Origin: Streptomyces pilosus
GTDB lineage: Bacteria > Actinomycetota > Actinomycetes > Streptomycetales > Streptomycetaceae
Assembly: GCF_014649835.1 (NCBI RefSeq)
Contig: NZ_BMTU01000005.1
Location: 186,001-250,000 of the forward strand
DNA length: 64,000 nt
Reading direction: 5' to 3'
Part shown: piece by piece, positions 1 to 11,373 of the stretch
How positions within the stretch are numbered: the stretch's first letter is position 1
Layout: every line of letters starts with the position of its first letter
Translations under genes and position numbers: made by a program
The notes under the pieces: generated by a model
What the model saw: the letters and a program-made list of their open reading frames with translations, nothing else
Database searches by the model: none
Told to the model about the DNA's origin: nothing

Positions 1-421
1 CGTCGGGCGATCCCGCGTCGACGACCCGTCCGGGCGCCTCCCCGGCGACCAGGTCGGCGAAGTAACGGAAGGCGTCGGCCACGCAGTCGATGTCGACACG
101 CCCCTCCTCGACGGTCTTGCCCGCGTCCCGGCTCTCCAGCAGACCGAGCTTCTCCCGGTCCCGGACGAGCAGTTCGGCGACGCGGCGCAGCAGCGCGGCC
201 CGTTCGGCGGCCGGTGTCCGCGGCCAGGGGCCCTCGTCGAACGCGCGGCGCGCGGCGGCCACCGCCAGGTCGGTGTCCTTCTCGTCGCCCTCCGCGACCA
301 CGGCGAACGGCAGGGCGTCCGCGGGGTCGAGGACCTCACGGGTGGCCCCCGAGACGGCGGCCCGCCACTCGCCCCCCACGTGGATGGTGTCGCGCGCCCG
401 GAGCGCTGTGCTGTCCGCCAT
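1..421 (-). CDS. Aldehyde dehydrogenase family protein, N-terminal fragment (runs off left edge)
   Basis: This leftward reading frame starts at ATG 421 and is cut by the window edge after about 140 codons. It reads MADSTALRARDTIHVGGEW and continues with the ALDH N-terminal pattern: the segment with FDEGPWPR, a helix with AERAALLRRVAELL, and the ESRDAGKT motif typical of the NAD(P)-dependent aldehyde dehydrogenase superfamily. The catalytic Cys and Glu lie outside the window. The N-terminal sequence resembles betaine- or aminoaldehyde dehydrogenases, which oxidise an aldehyde to the acid in the cytoplasm; substrate cannot be settled from the fragment. A strong hairpin at 621-653 separates it from mdh. 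The start is supported by homology to full-length family members beginning just upstream of the GGEW segment. Confidence 0.85.
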   Translation of the reverse strand, partial: MADSTALRARDTIHVGGEWRAAVSGATREVLDPADALPFAVVAEGDEKDTDLAVAAARRAFDEGPWPRTPAAERAALLRRVAELLVRDREKLGLLESRDAGKTVEEGRVDIDCVADAFRYFADLVAGEAPGRVVDAGSPD

Positions 422-620
422 GTTCGGTCACTGCCTTCCGTTCCTGTTCCGGTCCGCGCATCACACATCCGTGCATCACGCACGTGTCATCCACGGGACC
501 GGGAGCTCCTGCCCTGACGCCCCGGATGCATGCCGAATCCGCGGGCGGGAGTGCGCCGGGTCACGGAAGGCGGGGAGAAGGCGCGGAGGGATGCGGGGAC
601 AAGACGGGAGGGAACGCGGC

Positions 621-653
621 GGGCCCCGTACCGGTGGTACCGGTACGGGGCCC
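621..653. terminator. Strong hairpin between the aldehyde dehydrogenase gene and mdh
   Basis: A perfect 13-bp stem (621-633 with 641-653, arm GGGCCCCGTACCG) closes a 7-nt loop. It lies just past the mdh stop codon, so it is the likely mdh terminator. There is no U-tract, as is usual in Streptomyces. Confidence 0.75.
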
Positions 654-689
654 TGAAGTACTGCGCGGGGGAACCCGGCGCGGGTCGGA

Positions 690-2215
<1,526 letters not shown>

Positions 2216-3352
2216 CTACTCCGTGCAGCCCTTCTCGCCGGAGGCGGCCAGCGTCGCGCAGGCCTTGGCGTCGGCCTCGTTCTCGACCGGCACCATCGCG
2301 GTGTACGTGACCGTGTCACCGGCCGCGGAGATGGTGTCGCTCTGCTTCGACGAGCCGGCGCTGATCTCCACCGTGTCGCCCTGGCCGGCCTGGGTGATCC
2401 TCCCCCACGCCGCACCACAGATCTCGCTGTAGCGGACCTCGACGGTGGCGGTGCCGACGGTCGCGGTCTGCGCCGTGGTGACGAGGTCACCGCTGCACCC
2501 CATGGCCTCGGCGTCCTTGCCGTCGCAGCTCGCGCCGCTGCACTCGACGCCCGGCGGCAGGTTCGCGTCGCTGGTGGCGGTCGGGGACGGGGACTTGGCC
2601 GCGTCGTCCTTCTTCTTGCCGTCCTCCATGCCGGTGACGTAGAACGCCGCGGCGATCACCACGAGCGCCCCCACCGCTCCGGCGATCAGCGTCGACGTGC
2701 GCTTCTTGCCGCCGGGACGGCCGGAGCCGGCCTGGCGGCCGTGACCCGCGGTGCCCCGGGGCGGTGCGCCGTGCGCCCCCGCCGCCCGGCCGCCGGCCGG
2801 CGGCGCGGACGCGGTGCCGCGCCCGCCCGGCTGCGGCGACCCGGCGGAACCAGAGACACCCCAGGAGTTCCCGCCGCCCTCGCCCGCCGAGTCGCGCACC
2901 TCGGAGGCGGTCGGCTGCGGCGGCACGCTCGGCGCGACACCGGCCGGTCCCGCGACACCCGGACGGACCGCGGCCCCGCCCTTGCGGGACCTGCCGCCCG
3001 ACGACGGCCCGGCGACCTCGCTGAGCGCGGCACGCGCCTGCGAGATCCGGATCGCCTCCATGGTCATGTCGTGGCGCATCTCCGAGCGGCTCCAGGCGCG
3101 CTCGGCGAGCTCCCACATGGTGGTGAGGTGCAGCGGGTTGGTCCCGGTGACCTCGGCCAGGGCCACGATCGCGCCCTTCGGCGCCAGCAGCCGTCCGTTC
3201 AGATACCGCTCCCAGGACGTCTTGCTGTAGCCCGTGCGGTCGGAGACCGACGCGACGCTCAGGCCACTGCGGTCCACGACCCGCCTCAGCTGGCTCGTGA
3301 ACTCCCTGATCTGCGGATCGAGTTCCTCCGGCAAGGCCTTCCAACGAGGCAT
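2216..3352 (-). CDS. Membrane-anchored XRE-type helix-turn-helix protein with extracellular DUF2690 domain
   Basis: 378 residues from ATG 3352, which has an AGAGGGGG ribosome site 7-8 nt upstream; the frame stays open upstream but without a family-like N-terminus. Residues 15-85 form an XRE-type helix-turn-helix with GYSKTSWERYLNGR as the recognition region. A Ser/Gly/Pro-rich linker (115-220) leads to one membrane helix (222-241), then an external domain (about 267-378) with Cys 271, 276, 286 and further cysteines, matching DUF2690 by its PPGVECSGASC start. The arrangement suggests a one-component membrane regulator that senses something outside and binds DNA inside; no target is known. It stands alone, with more than 500 nt free on each side. 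Confidence 0.88.
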   Translation of the reverse strand: MPRWKALPEELDPQIREFTSQLRRVVDRSGLSVASVSDRTGYSKTSWERYLNGRLLAPKGAIVALAEVTGTNPLHLTTMWELAERAWSRSEMRHDMTMEAIRISQARAALSEVAGPSSGGRSRKGGAAVRPGVAGPAGVAPSVPPQPTASEVRDSAGEGGGNSWGVSGSAGSPQPGGRGTASAPPAGGRAAGAHGAPPRGTAGHGRQAGSGRPGGKKRTSTLIAGAVGALVVIAAAFYVTGMEDGKKKDDAAKSPSPTATSDANLPPGVECSGASCDGKDAEAMGCSGDLVTTAQTATVGTATVEVRYSEICGAAWGRITQAGQGDTVEISAGSSKQSDTISAAGDTVTYTAMVPVENEADAKACATLAASGEKGCTE

Positions 3353-3882
3353 TGCTTCCCCCTCTTCCCCCCGGTTCGTGCTGTTCTTCCCTCGCGCATG
3401 GTGCCCTCTGCCGAGTCCCCGTCTGGCTACCCACAGGGATGCCGCCAGCCAGGGTCTCAGTTCCCGGGGTGGGGGCGCACGGGAGCATCTGGGCCGTGGG
3501 CGTGCAACGTCGCACGCCCGATCGCTCGCCCCCCAGTGTCCCACCGGTCGGACCCCGGACCGAACAGAACCCGGAAGAAGCGGGTGGAACGTGTCGCACT
3601 GCCCCGGTTCTTCCTCTTTGTTCCCCCGTCCCGCATCTTGTCGCATGAATCCCGTACGCCCCACCCGAACGGCGGCGGGAACCTGTGCGCGGCGCGCCGC
3701 GACGCGGCACCTGCCGGGCCCCCGGCGGTTCTGACGTGCACGGTTGTCGCGAGCATGTCGCAGTCGCATCGCGGTGCCGTCCGCGGATTCCGGGCGACGT
3801 AGCGGAACGGTCACTTCCGTGCCACAGCGGCCGGGCAGCCGTTGATCAGGCGCTTCACCGTGCAGGAGTGTGGAGCGCGGCG
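3353..3882. other. Intergenic region upstream of the XRE/DUF2690 gene, no gene seen
   Basis: About 530 nt with only Arg/Pro-rich shadow frames. It should contain the promoter of the leftward XRE/DUF2690 gene. I see no convincing repeat, RNA or operator in it. Confidence 0.5.
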
Positions 3883-3918
3883 ACGGCCCGTCCTCTCACG
3901 GGGGTGAGGACGGGCCGT
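3883..3918. terminator. Hairpin terminator of the folD-DUF3017 operon
   Basis: Perfect 13-bp stem, ACGGCCCGTCCTC at 3883-3895 with its complement at 3906-3918, and a 10-nt loop. It lies 24 nt beyond the DUF3017 stop codon on the leftward strand. Confidence 0.75.
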
Positions 3919-3941
3919 GGCCGGCAGCGATCAGGAGCGGC

Positions 3942-4457
3942 TCAGCCGCTGATCGTGAAGTGCAGCAGGTCCGCCAGGAACGGGATCCTGAGCTTCGGCT
4001 CCGGCTGGACCATCAGCGCCAGCAGCACGATCGCCAGGCCCAGCCCGCCGTACGTGACGATGTCGGTGAAGCGGGAGCGCACCGCGAGCATGCCGACGTT
4101 GCGCACCAGCCAGCGCAGCAGCGCCCCGGCCACCAGGGCCACGCCGATCAGCAGCGTGCCGAGCCGGAACTGGTCCATCGCGGTGACCAGCAGCCCCAGC
4201 CCGACCGTGAGCAGGACGGCGAGGATGGGCCACTGGCGGGCGGGCGCGGGCGCGTCCCCCGGGGCGGCCCTGCCGCCGCCCTCGGGACGCGCGGTGTCCC
4301 GGGTGAAGAGCGGGAACCGGCGGGTGGCACGCCGCGGCCTGCCCTCGGCGTCGGGCGCGCTGACGGCGTCGCGGACGGTGATGTCCTCGGGCCGCTCCGG
4401 CGCCTCGGAGCTGCCGGAGGCTCCGGGCGCGTCGGAGGCGTTCTGCTCAGCCGGCAC
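3942..4457 (-). CDS. DUF3017 membrane protein
   Basis: 171 residues from a GTG start at 4457 that overlaps the folD 3' end by 11 nt, so the two are translationally coupled and co-transcribed. The N-terminal 80 residues are polar, charged and low-complexity, presumably cytoplasmic. Three hydrophobic segments follow: about 85-106 (begins [11 protein letters not shown]), 110-130 and 140-162. This matches DUF3017, a small actinobacterial membrane family regularly found behind folD. Function is unknown; the position suggests only a regulatory or historical tie to one-carbon metabolism. A hairpin 24 nt downstream ends the operon. Confidence 0.85.
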   Translation of the reverse strand: MPAEQNASDAPGASGSSEAPERPEDITVRDAVSAPDAEGRPRRATRRFPLFTRDTARPEGGGRAAPGDAPAPARQWPILAVLLTVGLGLLVTAMDQFRLGTLLIGVALVAGALLRWLVRNVGMLAVRSRFTDIVTYGGLGLAIVLLALMVQPEPKLRIPFLADLLHFTISG

Positions 4458-5301
4458 TGCGCTCCGCCGCCTCGACCACGTTGACCAGCAGCTGGGCCCG
4501 GGTCATGGGGCCGACGCCACCGGGGTTCGGGGCGACCCAGCCGGCCACCTCGGCCACGCCCGGGTGGACGTCGCCCACGATCTTGCCCTCGGCGCTGCGG
4601 GAGACACCGACGTCGAGGACGGCCGCACCCGGCTTGACGTCCTCGGGGCGGATCAGGTGGGCGCTGCCCGCGGCGGCCACGATGATGTCGGCGCGCCGCA
4701 GGTGGGCGGCCAGGTCGCGGGTGCCGGTGTGGCACTGGGTCACGGTGGCGTTCTCGCTGCGCCGGGTCAGCAGCAGCGGCATCGGGCGGCCGATGGTGAC
4801 ACCGCGTCCGACGACCACCACCTCGGCTCCCTTGATCTCCACGCCGTGGCGGCGCAGCAGGGTGATGATGCCGTTGGGGGTGCAGGGCAGGGGAGCCGGC
4901 TCGTTGAGGACGAGACGGCCGAGGTTCATCGGGTGGAGGCCGTCGGCGTCCTTCTCGGGGTCCATGAGTTCGAGAATGCGGTTCTCGTCGATGCCCTTGG
5001 GCAGCGGCAGCTGGACGATGTAACCGGTGCAGGCGGGGTCCTCGTTCAGCTCCCGGACGACCGCCTCGATCTCCTCCTGCGTGGCCGTGGCCGGCAGTTC
5101 ACGCTGGATGGAGGCGATGCCCACCTGGGCGCAGTCACGGTGCTTGCCGGCGACGTACTTCTGGCTGCCGGGGTCGTCCCCCACGAGGATCGTGCCGAGG
5201 CCGGGCGTGACGCCCTTCTCCTTCAGCGCCGCCACGCGGGCGGTCAGATCGGACTTGATCTCTGCTGCGGTGGCCTTGCCATCGAGAATCTGGGCGGTCA
5301 T
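4447..5301 (-). CDS. folD: Bifunctional methylenetetrahydrofolate dehydrogenase / methenyltetrahydrofolate cyclohydrolase
   Basis: 284 residues from ATG 5301 ([15 protein letters not shown]), the usual FolD length. It oxidises 5,10-methylene-THF to methenyl-THF with NADP and hydrolyses that to 10-formyl-THF, the formyl donor used by PurN and PurH, which are encoded 1-3 kb away. The Y-x3-K catalytic pair is in [13 protein letters not shown], and the nucleotide-binding segment is [13 protein letters not shown]. The frame stays open for 52 codons upstream, but the conserved start is at MTAQ. It is first in a two-gene operon with the DUF3017 gene. The upstream 293 nt are shared with a rightward membrane-protein gene. 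Confidence 0.96.
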   Translation of the reverse strand: MTAQILDGKATAAEIKSDLTARVAALKEKGVTPGLGTILVGDDPGSQKYVAGKHRDCAQVGIASIQRELPATATQEEIEAVVRELNEDPACTGYIVQLPLPKGIDENRILELMDPEKDADGLHPMNLGRLVLNEPAPLPCTPNGIITLLRRHGVEIKGAEVVVVGRGVTIGRPMPLLLTRRSENATVTQCHTGTRDLAAHLRRADIIVAAAGSAHLIRPEDVKPGAAVLDVGVSRSAEGKIVGDVHPGVAEVAGWVAPNPGGVGPMTRAQLLVNVVEAAERSAG

Positions 5302-5594
5302 GCCCCCCATCCTCGCGGATGACCGGGCCCCGGTTCCAATCAGCCCGCGATCCGGCCGCCGGACGCCCCCTGCGCGGAACCGATCGACTTCCGCCCGAAC
5401 CGGTCCAAGATCAGTGATGTTGCACTTGCACAACACATACGGCGTACGCCTGGACAAGGAAAGGAACGGTCAAGAACGATGAGTGGCGCAGTGCCGCGGG
5501 CAGAACCGGGGGGACGGACCGCATCGGTGCACCTTCCTCCGCGCCGGCCCTCGCGTCGTCCCCGCACCTGAAGCGCAACGGAGGAAGAACCGCC
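5302..5594. other. Divergent folD / membrane-protein promoter region with two overlapping mini-ORFs
   Basis: Holds the leftward folD promoter and the rightward promoter of the gene at 5595. Two short rightward frames overlap by ATGA: 5417-5482 (21 codons, [19 protein letters not shown]...) and 5479-5571 (30 codons). The second start has AAGGAAAGGAA before it. A direct repeat TTGCAC-TTGCAC lies at the beginning of the first frame. Whether these encode peptides is not decidable here; they could be an untranslated leader. Confidence 0.35.
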
Positions 5595-6185
5595 ATGAGT
5601 TTCGGCGACCCGAACAACCCCTACGGGCAGCCGCCCCAGCAGCCCCCGGCCGGCCCCGGCTACGGCTACCCGCAGCAGCCCGGCGCCCCGCAGCAGGGTT
5701 ACGGCTACCCCGCGGCGCCGCCGGTGTCCCAGCCGTACGGCGGCGGTTACGCCCCCACCCAGATGCCCGGCATCACCCGCGCCGCGCAGATCCTGCTCGC
5801 CGTGATCGCCGTGGCCCACGTGATCATCGCAGCCGTGTACGCCGTGGCGCTGGCCCAGTGGGACGAGCTGGTGGACGAGGCCGGCATCTCCGGTGACGTC
5901 AGCGCCGAGGAGTTCGCCGACCTGGGCAAGGGCGTCATCGTCTTCTTCGTCGGCCTGGCCGCCGTCTTCGCGATCCTCGGCCTGGTGCTGCTGCTGCAGT
6001 ACGCCAAGGGCGGCCCCGCCGTCCGCGTCTGCTCGATCGTGTACGCCTCGTTCGCGATCGTCAGCGGCATCTTCGCCCTGGGCATGTACGGCCTCGGCCT
6101 GCTGATCTGGGTCGTCTCGATCCTGGTGATCGTCTTCGCGGCCAAGCGCGCCAGCGCGGACTGGTTCAGGCGCCCCAGGTACTGA
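5595..6185 (+). CDS. Small four-helix membrane protein with Pro/Gln/Gly/Tyr-rich N-terminus
   Basis: 196 residues. ATG 5595 has a GGAGGAAG ribosome site 7 nt upstream. Residues 1-55 are low-complexity (FGDPNNPYGQPPQQPP, with repeated GYG/YPQQP), typical of actinobacterial cytosolic tails. After that come about four membrane helices: 58-83, 113-138, 145-165 and 168-188, with an acidic external loop between the first two containing DELVDEAGISGD. No catalytic motif is visible and I cannot name a family with confidence. It is monocistronic, ending at a strong bidirectional hairpin shared with purH. Confidence 0.85.
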   Translation: MSFGDPNNPYGQPPQQPPAGPGYGYPQQPGAPQQGYGYPAAPPVSQPYGGGYAPTQMPGITRAAQILLAVIAVAHVIIAAVYAVALAQWDELVDEAGISGDVSAEEFADLGKGVIVFFVGLAAVFAILGLVLLLQYAKGGPAVRVCSIVYASFAIVSGIFALGMYGLGLLIWVVSILVIVFAAKRASADWFRRPRY

Positions 6186-6212
6186 TCGGCCGGCGCGACC
6201 ACGCCGTTCACC

Positions 6213-6259
6213 GCAGCAGGGCCGTGCCCCCCGGGTGTGGGGGCACGGCCCTGCTGCGT
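6213..6259. terminator. Bidirectional hairpin terminator between the membrane-protein gene and purH
   Basis: A perfect 20-bp stem (6213-6232 with 6240-6259) and 7-nt loop between convergent genes, 27 nt past the rightward stop and 48 nt past the purH stop. It is one of the strongest hairpins in the window. Confidence 0.85.
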
Positions 6260-6307
6260 TGCGGCGTGCGCCCGGCCGCCCGTGCGGGCGGCCGGGCGGA
6301 CGGGCCG

Positions 6308-7870
6308 TCAGTGGAAGAAGTGCCGCGTACCGGTGAAGTACATGGTCACGCCCGCCTTCTTCGCGGCCTCGACGACCAGCTCGTCGCGGACCGAACCGCC
6401 GGGCTGGACCACGGCCTTCACGCCGGCGCCGGTGAGGATCTCCAGGCCGTCGGGGAAGGGGAAGAACGCGTCCGAGGCGGCGTAGGAGCCGGCCGCGCGC
6501 TCGGCGCCCGCCCGCTCCACCGCCAGCTTCGCGGAGTCGACGCGGTTGACCTGGCCCATGCCGACGCCGACGGAGGCGCCGTCCTTGGCGAGCAGGATCG
6601 CGTTGGACTTCACCGCGCGGCACGCCCTCCAGGCGAAGGCCAGTTCGGCCAGCTCCGCCTCGGAGAGGGCCTCACCGGTGGCCAGCGTCCAGGTGGCCGG
6701 GTCGTCGCCCTCGGCCTGGAGGCGGTCGGTGACCTGGAGGAGCGCGCCGCCGTCGATGGGCTTGACCTCGACCGGGGCGGACGGGGCCTCGGGGGCGCGC
6801 AGGACGCGGATGTTCTTCTTCCGGGTGAGGGCTTCGAGGGCGCCCTCCTCGTAGTCCGGCGCGACGATGACCTCGGTGAAGATCTCCGCGACCTGCTCGG
6901 CCATCTCCTTGCTGACCGGGCGGTTCACGGCGATGACACCGCCGAACGCCGACAGCGGGTCGCAGGCGTGCGCCTTGCGGTGCGCCTCGGCGACGTCCGC
7001 GCCGGTCGCGATGCCGCACGGGTTGGCGTGCTTGATGATCGCGACGGCCGGGGCCTCGTGGTCGTACGCGGCACGGAAGGCGGCGTCCGTGTCCGTGTAG
7101 TTGTTGTACGACATCTCCTTGCCGTGCAGCTGCTCGGCCTCGGCGAGGCCGCCCGTCCCGGAGACGTACAGGGCGGCGGGCTGGTGCGGGTTCTCGCCGT
7201 AGCGCAGGGTGTTCTTGCGCTCCCAGGTGGCGCCCAGGAAGTCGGGGAACGACGACTCGTCCACCGGGGCGTAGTCGGAGGCGAACCAGGAGGCGACGGC
7301 GACGTCGTAGGCGGCCGTGTGCTGGAAGGCCTCCGCGGCGAGCCGCTTGCGGGCGGTGAGGTCGAAGCCGCCGTCGCGGACGGCCGCGAGGACGTCGCCG
7401 TAGCGGGCCGGGCTGGTGACGACCGCGACGGAGGGGTGGTTCTTGGCGGCGGCGCGCACCATGGACGGGCCGCCGATGTCGATCTGCTCCACGCACTCGT
7501 CGGGCGTCGCGCCGGAGGCGACGGTCTCGCGGAACGGGTAGAGGTTCACGACGACGAGGTCGAACGGCTGAACGCCCAGGTCGGCCAGCTGCCGCCGGTG
7601 GTCCTCCAGGCGCAGGTCGGCGAGGATGCCGGCGTGGACCTTGGGGTGCAGGGTCTTGACGCGGCCGTCCAGGCACTCGGGGAAGCCGGTGAGCTCCTCG
7701 ACCTTGGTGACGGGGACGCCCGCGGCGGCGATCTTCGCGGCGGTGGAGCCGGTGGAGACGAGCTCCACGCCGGCCTCGTGCAGTCCCCGCGCGAGGTCCT
7801 CGAGGCCGGTCTTGTCGTAGACGGAGACGAGCGCCCGTCGGATGGCCCGCTTGTTGCTCTCGGCGGTCAC
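6308..7870 (-). CDS. purH: Bifunctional AICAR transformylase / IMP cyclohydrolase
   Basis: 520 residues from a GTG start at 7870 ([20 protein letters not shown]), which overlaps the purN stop as GTGA. It performs the last two steps of IMP synthesis: formyl transfer from 10-formyl-THF to AICAR, then ring closure. The N-terminal MGS-like cyclohydrolase domain (about 10-150) contains [32 protein letters not shown] and NLYPF. The C-terminal transformylase domain contains [20 protein letters not shown] and the conserved end with FFPFPDG. Length and motifs are complete. It is second in a purN-purH operon and ends at the 6213-6259 hairpin. folD nearby supplies the cofactor. Confidence 0.97.
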   Translation of the reverse strand: MTAESNKRAIRRALVSVYDKTGLEDLARGLHEAGVELVSTGSTAAKIAAAGVPVTKVEELTGFPECLDGRVKTLHPKVHAGILADLRLEDHRRQLADLGVQPFDLVVVNLYPFRETVASGATPDECVEQIDIGGPSMVRAAAKNHPSVAVVTSPARYGDVLAAVRDGGFDLTARKRLAAEAFQHTAAYDVAVASWFASDYAPVDESSFPDFLGATWERKNTLRYGENPHQPAALYVSGTGGLAEAEQLHGKEMSYNNYTDTDAAFRAAYDHEAPAVAIIKHANPCGIATGADVAEAHRKAHACDPLSAFGGVIAVNRPVSKEMAEQVAEIFTEVIVAPDYEEGALEALTRKKNIRVLRAPEAPSAPVEVKPIDGGALLQVTDRLQAEGDDPATWTLATGEALSEAELAELAFAWRACRAVKSNAILLAKDGASVGVGMGQVNRVDSAKLAVERAGAERAAGSYAASDAFFPFPDGLEILTGAGVKAVVQPGGSVRDELVVEAAKKAGVTMYFTGTRHFFH

Positions 7871-8505
7871 TGGATAACTACCTTTCGTCCCTCGATGCGA
7901 TAGCCGTTGCGGGCGAGGAGCCCCACGACCTCGACGAGCAGCCTTCGCTCGACTTCCTTGATGCGCTCGTGCAGAGCGCTCTCGTCGTCCTCGTCCCGGA
8001 CCTCCACCACGCCCTGCGCGATGATCGGCCCGGTGTCGACGCCGTCGTCGACGAAGTGGACGGTGCAACCGGTGACCTTGGCGCCGTACGCGAGCGCGTC
8101 CCGCACGCCGTGGGCCCCGGGGAAACTGGGCAGCAGGGCGGGGTGGGTGTTGACGAACCGCCCGCCGAAGCGCGCGAGGAACTCCTTCCCCACGATCTTC
8201 ATGAAGCCGGCGGACACCACGAGGTCGGGCTCGTGGGCGGCGACGGCCCCGGCGAGCGCCGCGTCCCACTCCTCGCGGGTCGCGTGGTCCTTGACCCGGC
8301 ACACGAAGGTCGGCAGCCCGGCGCGCTCGGCACGGGCCAGTCCCTCGATGCCCTCGCGGTCGGCGCCGACGGCCACGACCTCGGCCCCGTACGCCTCGGT
8401 GCCGGTGGCGGCGATCTCGTCGAGGAGCGCCTGCAGATTGGTGCCGGATCCGGAGACCAGCACGACGAGACGCCTGGCGCGCTCGGCCACGGGCTTGGCG
8501 GCCAC
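7867..8505 (-). CDS. purN: Phosphoribosylglycinamide formyltransferase (GART 1)
   Basis: 212 residues from a GTG start at 8505 ([21 protein letters not shown]); GAGAAAGG lies upstream. It transfers the formyl group of 10-formyl-THF to GAR in purine synthesis. The phosphoribosyl-binding loop [12 protein letters not shown] and the catalytic region with [12 protein letters not shown] and [12 protein letters not shown] are present. The frame is open for another 99 codons upstream, but the family N-terminus fits this start. It overlaps purH by 4 nt, so the two are coupled. Co-location of purN and purH next to the PerM-like gene also occurs in mycobacteria. Confidence 0.95.
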   Translation of the reverse strand: MAAKPVAERARRLVVLVSGSGTNLQALLDEIAATGTEAYGAEVVAVGADREGIEGLARAERAGLPTFVCRVKDHATREEWDAALAGAVAAHEPDLVVSAGFMKIVGKEFLARFGGRFVNTHPALLPSFPGAHGVRDALAYGAKVTGCTVHFVDDGVDTGPIIAQGVVEVRDEDDESALHERIKEVERRLLVEVVGLLARNGYRIEGRKVVIQ

Positions 8506-8891
8506 GGTGGGGCCCTTTCTCGGGGAGCGTCTGCACGGTCGGCGGCGCAGCGCTTTGTACATTCCTCCGAATGCTTCGGGCCCCCGGATACGGGGAAGCC
8601 TACGAAGCGGCCGACCGTCAGCAACGATACCGGCACACCGGGCGGCCCCCACGGGACGGGGGCGCGGCCGGGAGGTAGCGTCTGGGACGAGCCGGTCGGG
8701 GAACGCCGGTACTGGATCGCCGGTGGCGGCGCGGGAACGCGCATCGCGCACCGATCGTTCACAGGAGGACGGGCCCGGGCCGCGGAGCTGACGGGAACGC
8801 ACCAGCTCACAGCTCAGTCGTAGTCGATACGTCGTGCGAGGCGGCCGCGCCGGACCACGCCGTGCTTCATTAAGGGGAAGACGCTCACTTG
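8506..8891. other. Divergent region between purN and the 8892 gene, no gene seen
   Basis: 386 nt that should hold the purN promoter (leftward) and the promoter of the rightward gene at 8892, whose ribosome site AGGGGAAG is at 8873-8880. No operator or riboswitch that I recognise. Confidence 0.5.
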
Positions 8892-9689
8892 ATGCCGGAC
8901 CGCAGCCTGCGATTCCTCATGTTCCCCCAGCAGTCGGCTCAGGGAGGGGAGCGTGGCGCCGTGCTGCTGCGGGAGCGCCCCTCCACTCCGCCCGACGCCC
9001 CGCGGGGCGGGGGCGGTGACGACGAGCGCGGCTCCCGGGGCGCTCAGGGTTCCCAGGGTTCCCAGGGTTCCCAGGGTTCCCAGGAGGACAATCCGTTCGC
9101 GCCGCCGCCGGAGGGGACTCCCGACCGGCCCTGGCAGCCGAGGCACCCCTCGGGCGGGGAGGGCGGGGGCCGCTCCCCCTGGGGCCGGAACTGGAGCGAC
9201 CGGCAGCCCGGCCGTTCCTCCGGCGGTTTCGGTGACCGTCCGCGCGGCCCCGAGGGGCAGGGCGGCGGCCCGCAGACGCCGGGCCCGCGCTGGGACCCCA
9301 CGGACCCGGCCCAGCGCCGGGCGCGGTACGCGCTGCTGTCCGGTATGTGGGCGTTCTTCTTCGCCCTCTTCAACTGGCCGTACGTCGCGCTGCTGCTGGG
9401 CTCGCTCGCCCTGTACTGGGCCATCAGCGCGCTGCGCGCCAAGCCCCGCGCGCAGGACCCGGACGCCCCGGCGCCCGAGCAGAAGGGCCGCCCGCAGACC
9501 ACGGCCGCGGTGAGCGGCCTGGTCACGGCGTCCCTGGCGCTCGCCCTGGTCGCGGCGTCGTTCGCGGCCCAGCTGGTCTACCGCGACTACTACACCTGCA
9601 CCAACGACGCCCTCACCCAGGAGTCGCGCCAGGGCTGCAGCGACCTCCTGCCGGAGGAACTGCGCGGCCTCCTCGGCGACGGCGAGTGA
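8892..9689 (+). CDS. Pro/Gly-rich membrane protein, function unknown
   Basis: 265 residues from ATG 8892 (a TTG at 8889 is an equally placed alternative; AGGGGAAG lies 9-12 nt upstream). The first ~140 residues are disordered and Pro/Gly/Arg-rich, including a GSQ tripeptide repeated four times at 9045-9080. Two hydrophobic segments follow around residues 150-175 (containing [20 protein letters not shown]) and 205-225, and then a short external tail with cysteines ([21 protein letters not shown]) that could form a disulfide. The layout suggests an actinobacterial membrane protein with a long cytosolic tail. It converges on the PerM-like gene with a 10-nt gap. Confidence 0.8.
   Translation: MPDRSLRFLMFPQQSAQGGERGAVLLRERPSTPPDAPRGGGGDDERGSRGAQGSQGSQGSQGSQEDNPFAPPPEGTPDRPWQPRHPSGGEGGGRSPWGRNWSDRQPGRSSGGFGDRPRGPEGQGGGPQTPGPRWDPTDPAQRRARYALLSGMWAFFFALFNWPYVALLLGSLALYWAISALRAKPRAQDPDAPAPEQKGRPQTTAAVSGLVTASLALALVAASFAAQLVYRDYYTCTNDALTQESRQGCSDLLPEELRGLLGDGE
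9045..9084 (+). repeat. 9-bp tandem repeat coding Gln-Gly-Ser, four copies plus partial
   Basis: CAGGGTTCC is repeated four times in perfect phase (9045-9080) followed by CAGG. It is in frame and encodes (QGS)n in the disordered tail of the 8892 gene. Identical copies point to recent slippage expansion and probable strain-to-strain length variation. Confidence 0.9.
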
Positions 9690-9699
9690 CCGCACGGGG

Positions 9700-11277
9700 T
9701 CAGTGACGCCCCGCCGGCGGAGGCTCCTCGCCGGCGTCCGGGACGGCGGACTCCCCGCCGGGCACGGCACCGGCCGCCGGGCGGCCGGCAGGGCCCGGAA
9801 ACTCCTGGTCGAGGAACAGGTACGGATCGGCCGGGTCGTCGGCGTCCGGTGTCCGGGGCGGGCCGCCCGCGGCGGGCCGTCCGACCCCGCCGTGGCGCGG
9901 GACCCGGAACCGCCCGCCGCCCCCGCGCGGGGAGCGCCCCGCCGGCGCCGGGAGGTGCGCCACGGGGGTGCCGGTGAGCGGGCGGGCACGCCAGGCCCGT
10001 ACCGCCAGTGACGTCGCGGTGGCCGTGACGCCGATCCACACCAGGGTCGCGGCTCCCACCTGCCACCACACCGGACCGAACCGGGAGAGCGCCGCCCCGC
10101 CGAGCGGACCGCCCGCGAGGGCGGCCAGGACGGACAGCGCCATCGCGCAGAGCGCGCCCGCGAGGGCCGCCGCCCCGGCGGTGCGGCCGGCCGGCCAGAC
10201 GGGGGCGGGGGCCCGTCCGCTGATCGTGGCGCCCCGGCCCACGTACCACCCCGCCACCGCCCCGGCCGCCAGCGGTACCGTCCCGGCCGCCCAGTTCCAC
10301 GGTGTTCCCGCCCCCGCGTCCGGTACCGCCGCGAGCAGCGGGAACGGCGGCAGCAGCGGGGCGGGGGCGGAGACGAGCGGGGTCACCGGGGTGCCGTCGC
10401 CGAGCAGGAAGCCGGGGCCGAGGGCGTAGGCGGCGGCCCAGACGGCGGCGTTCGGCACCAGCGTGACGCAGAGCAGCAGCACGGCCAGCCATCCCGACCA
10501 GCCCTCGGTCAGCCGCAGGAACGCCCCGCGGGTCTCGTCGCCGTGCCAGGCCAGCGACACCGCGAGGAGCAGCGCCCCGCCGCCGGCCAGCACCGCCGCC
10601 CCGGCCGCCGCCGCGCGCGCCGCGACACCGGGGCGCCCGTCGGGACCGAGGACCAGGTGGCGTGCGCCCCGGGGCAGGACCCGGCCCAGCACGCGTTCGA
10701 GCGGTCCGCTCGGACGGCCGTACGCCGACCACACGCCCGTCCCGGCGGCCAGCACGGCGACCAGCGGCACGCACACCACGGTCCAGGTCCACTCGGGCCG
10801 CAGCGCCCCGCCGGCGGCGTAGCAGGCGGTGGGCGTGCCGACGGCCAGGTAGCCGAGGACGACGCCGGCCAGTGCCGTGCGGCCGGGCACCAGCGGGGCC
10901 TCGTCGCCGGCGTCGCCGTCCGCGGCGTCCCGGGCCGCGCGGTGCAGCAGCCACACCGGCAGCGTGAGCAGCAGCAGCGGCGAGAGGCCCAGCGGGGCGG
11001 GGTCCCCGGAGAGGGTGCCGGCCCGGACCAGTTCGGCGCCGTGGGCCAGCAGCCAGAGCGCCGCGGCGGTGTGCAGGGCCCCGCCGGGTCCGCTGTCCGG
11101 GTACGGCGAGCTGACCCACAGCAGCATCACCAGCACGGTGAACGCCGCGAGTCCGAGCCCGGCCGCGAGGGCACCGCCCAGGAGGCCGGCGGCCAGCCCG
11201 GGCGAGCGGTCGCGGATCCGCAGGAACAGGGCGGCCGGTGCGGAACGGCGAGCGGTCATCTGCGTCACGCCCGCCAT
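9700..11277 (-). CDS. DUF6350 / PerM-like polytopic membrane protein
   Basis: 525 residues from ATG 11277 (a second ATG lies six codons in). The first ~420 residues are a series of hydrophobic helices, beginning with [27 protein letters not shown]. The last ~100 residues are a polar Pro/Gly/Arg-rich cytosolic tail. This matches DUF6350, which NCBI names cell division protein PerM after the mycobacterial protein. In M. tuberculosis perM also lies directly upstream of purN-purH, which supports the assignment. The role is inferred to be envelope or division maintenance; no catalytic motif is seen. It is divergent from the XRE/sigma-like gene at 11374 across 96 nt containing an AT-rich patch that should hold both promoters. 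Confidence 0.8.
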   Translation of the reverse strand: MAGVTQMTARRSAPAALFLRIRDRSPGLAAGLLGGALAAGLGLAAFTVLVMLLWVSSPYPDSGPGGALHTAAALWLLAHGAELVRAGTLSGDPAPLGLSPLLLLTLPVWLLHRAARDAADGDAGDEAPLVPGRTALAGVVLGYLAVGTPTACYAAGGALRPEWTWTVVCVPLVAVLAAGTGVWSAYGRPSGPLERVLGRVLPRGARHLVLGPDGRPGVAARAAAAGAAVLAGGGALLLAVSLAWHGDETRGAFLRLTEGWSGWLAVLLLCVTLVPNAAVWAAAYALGPGFLLGDGTPVTPLVSAPAPLLPPFPLLAAVPDAGAGTPWNWAAGTVPLAAGAVAGWYVGRGATISGRAPAPVWPAGRTAGAAALAGALCAMALSVLAALAGGPLGGAALSRFGPVWWQVGAATLVWIGVTATATSLAVRAWRARPLTGTPVAHLPAPAGRSPRGGGGRFRVPRHGGVGRPAAGGPPRTPDADDPADPYLFLDQEFPGPAGRPAAGAVPGGESAVPDAGEEPPPAGRH

Positions 11278-11373
11278 GCTCCCAACGACACGCGCTTTCC
11301 CGGTGTAACGGGCGAAGCTCCGCTGTGTCGCTCAATATACGTTTATGTACTTTTTTGGACGGAGGGGCGTCCA

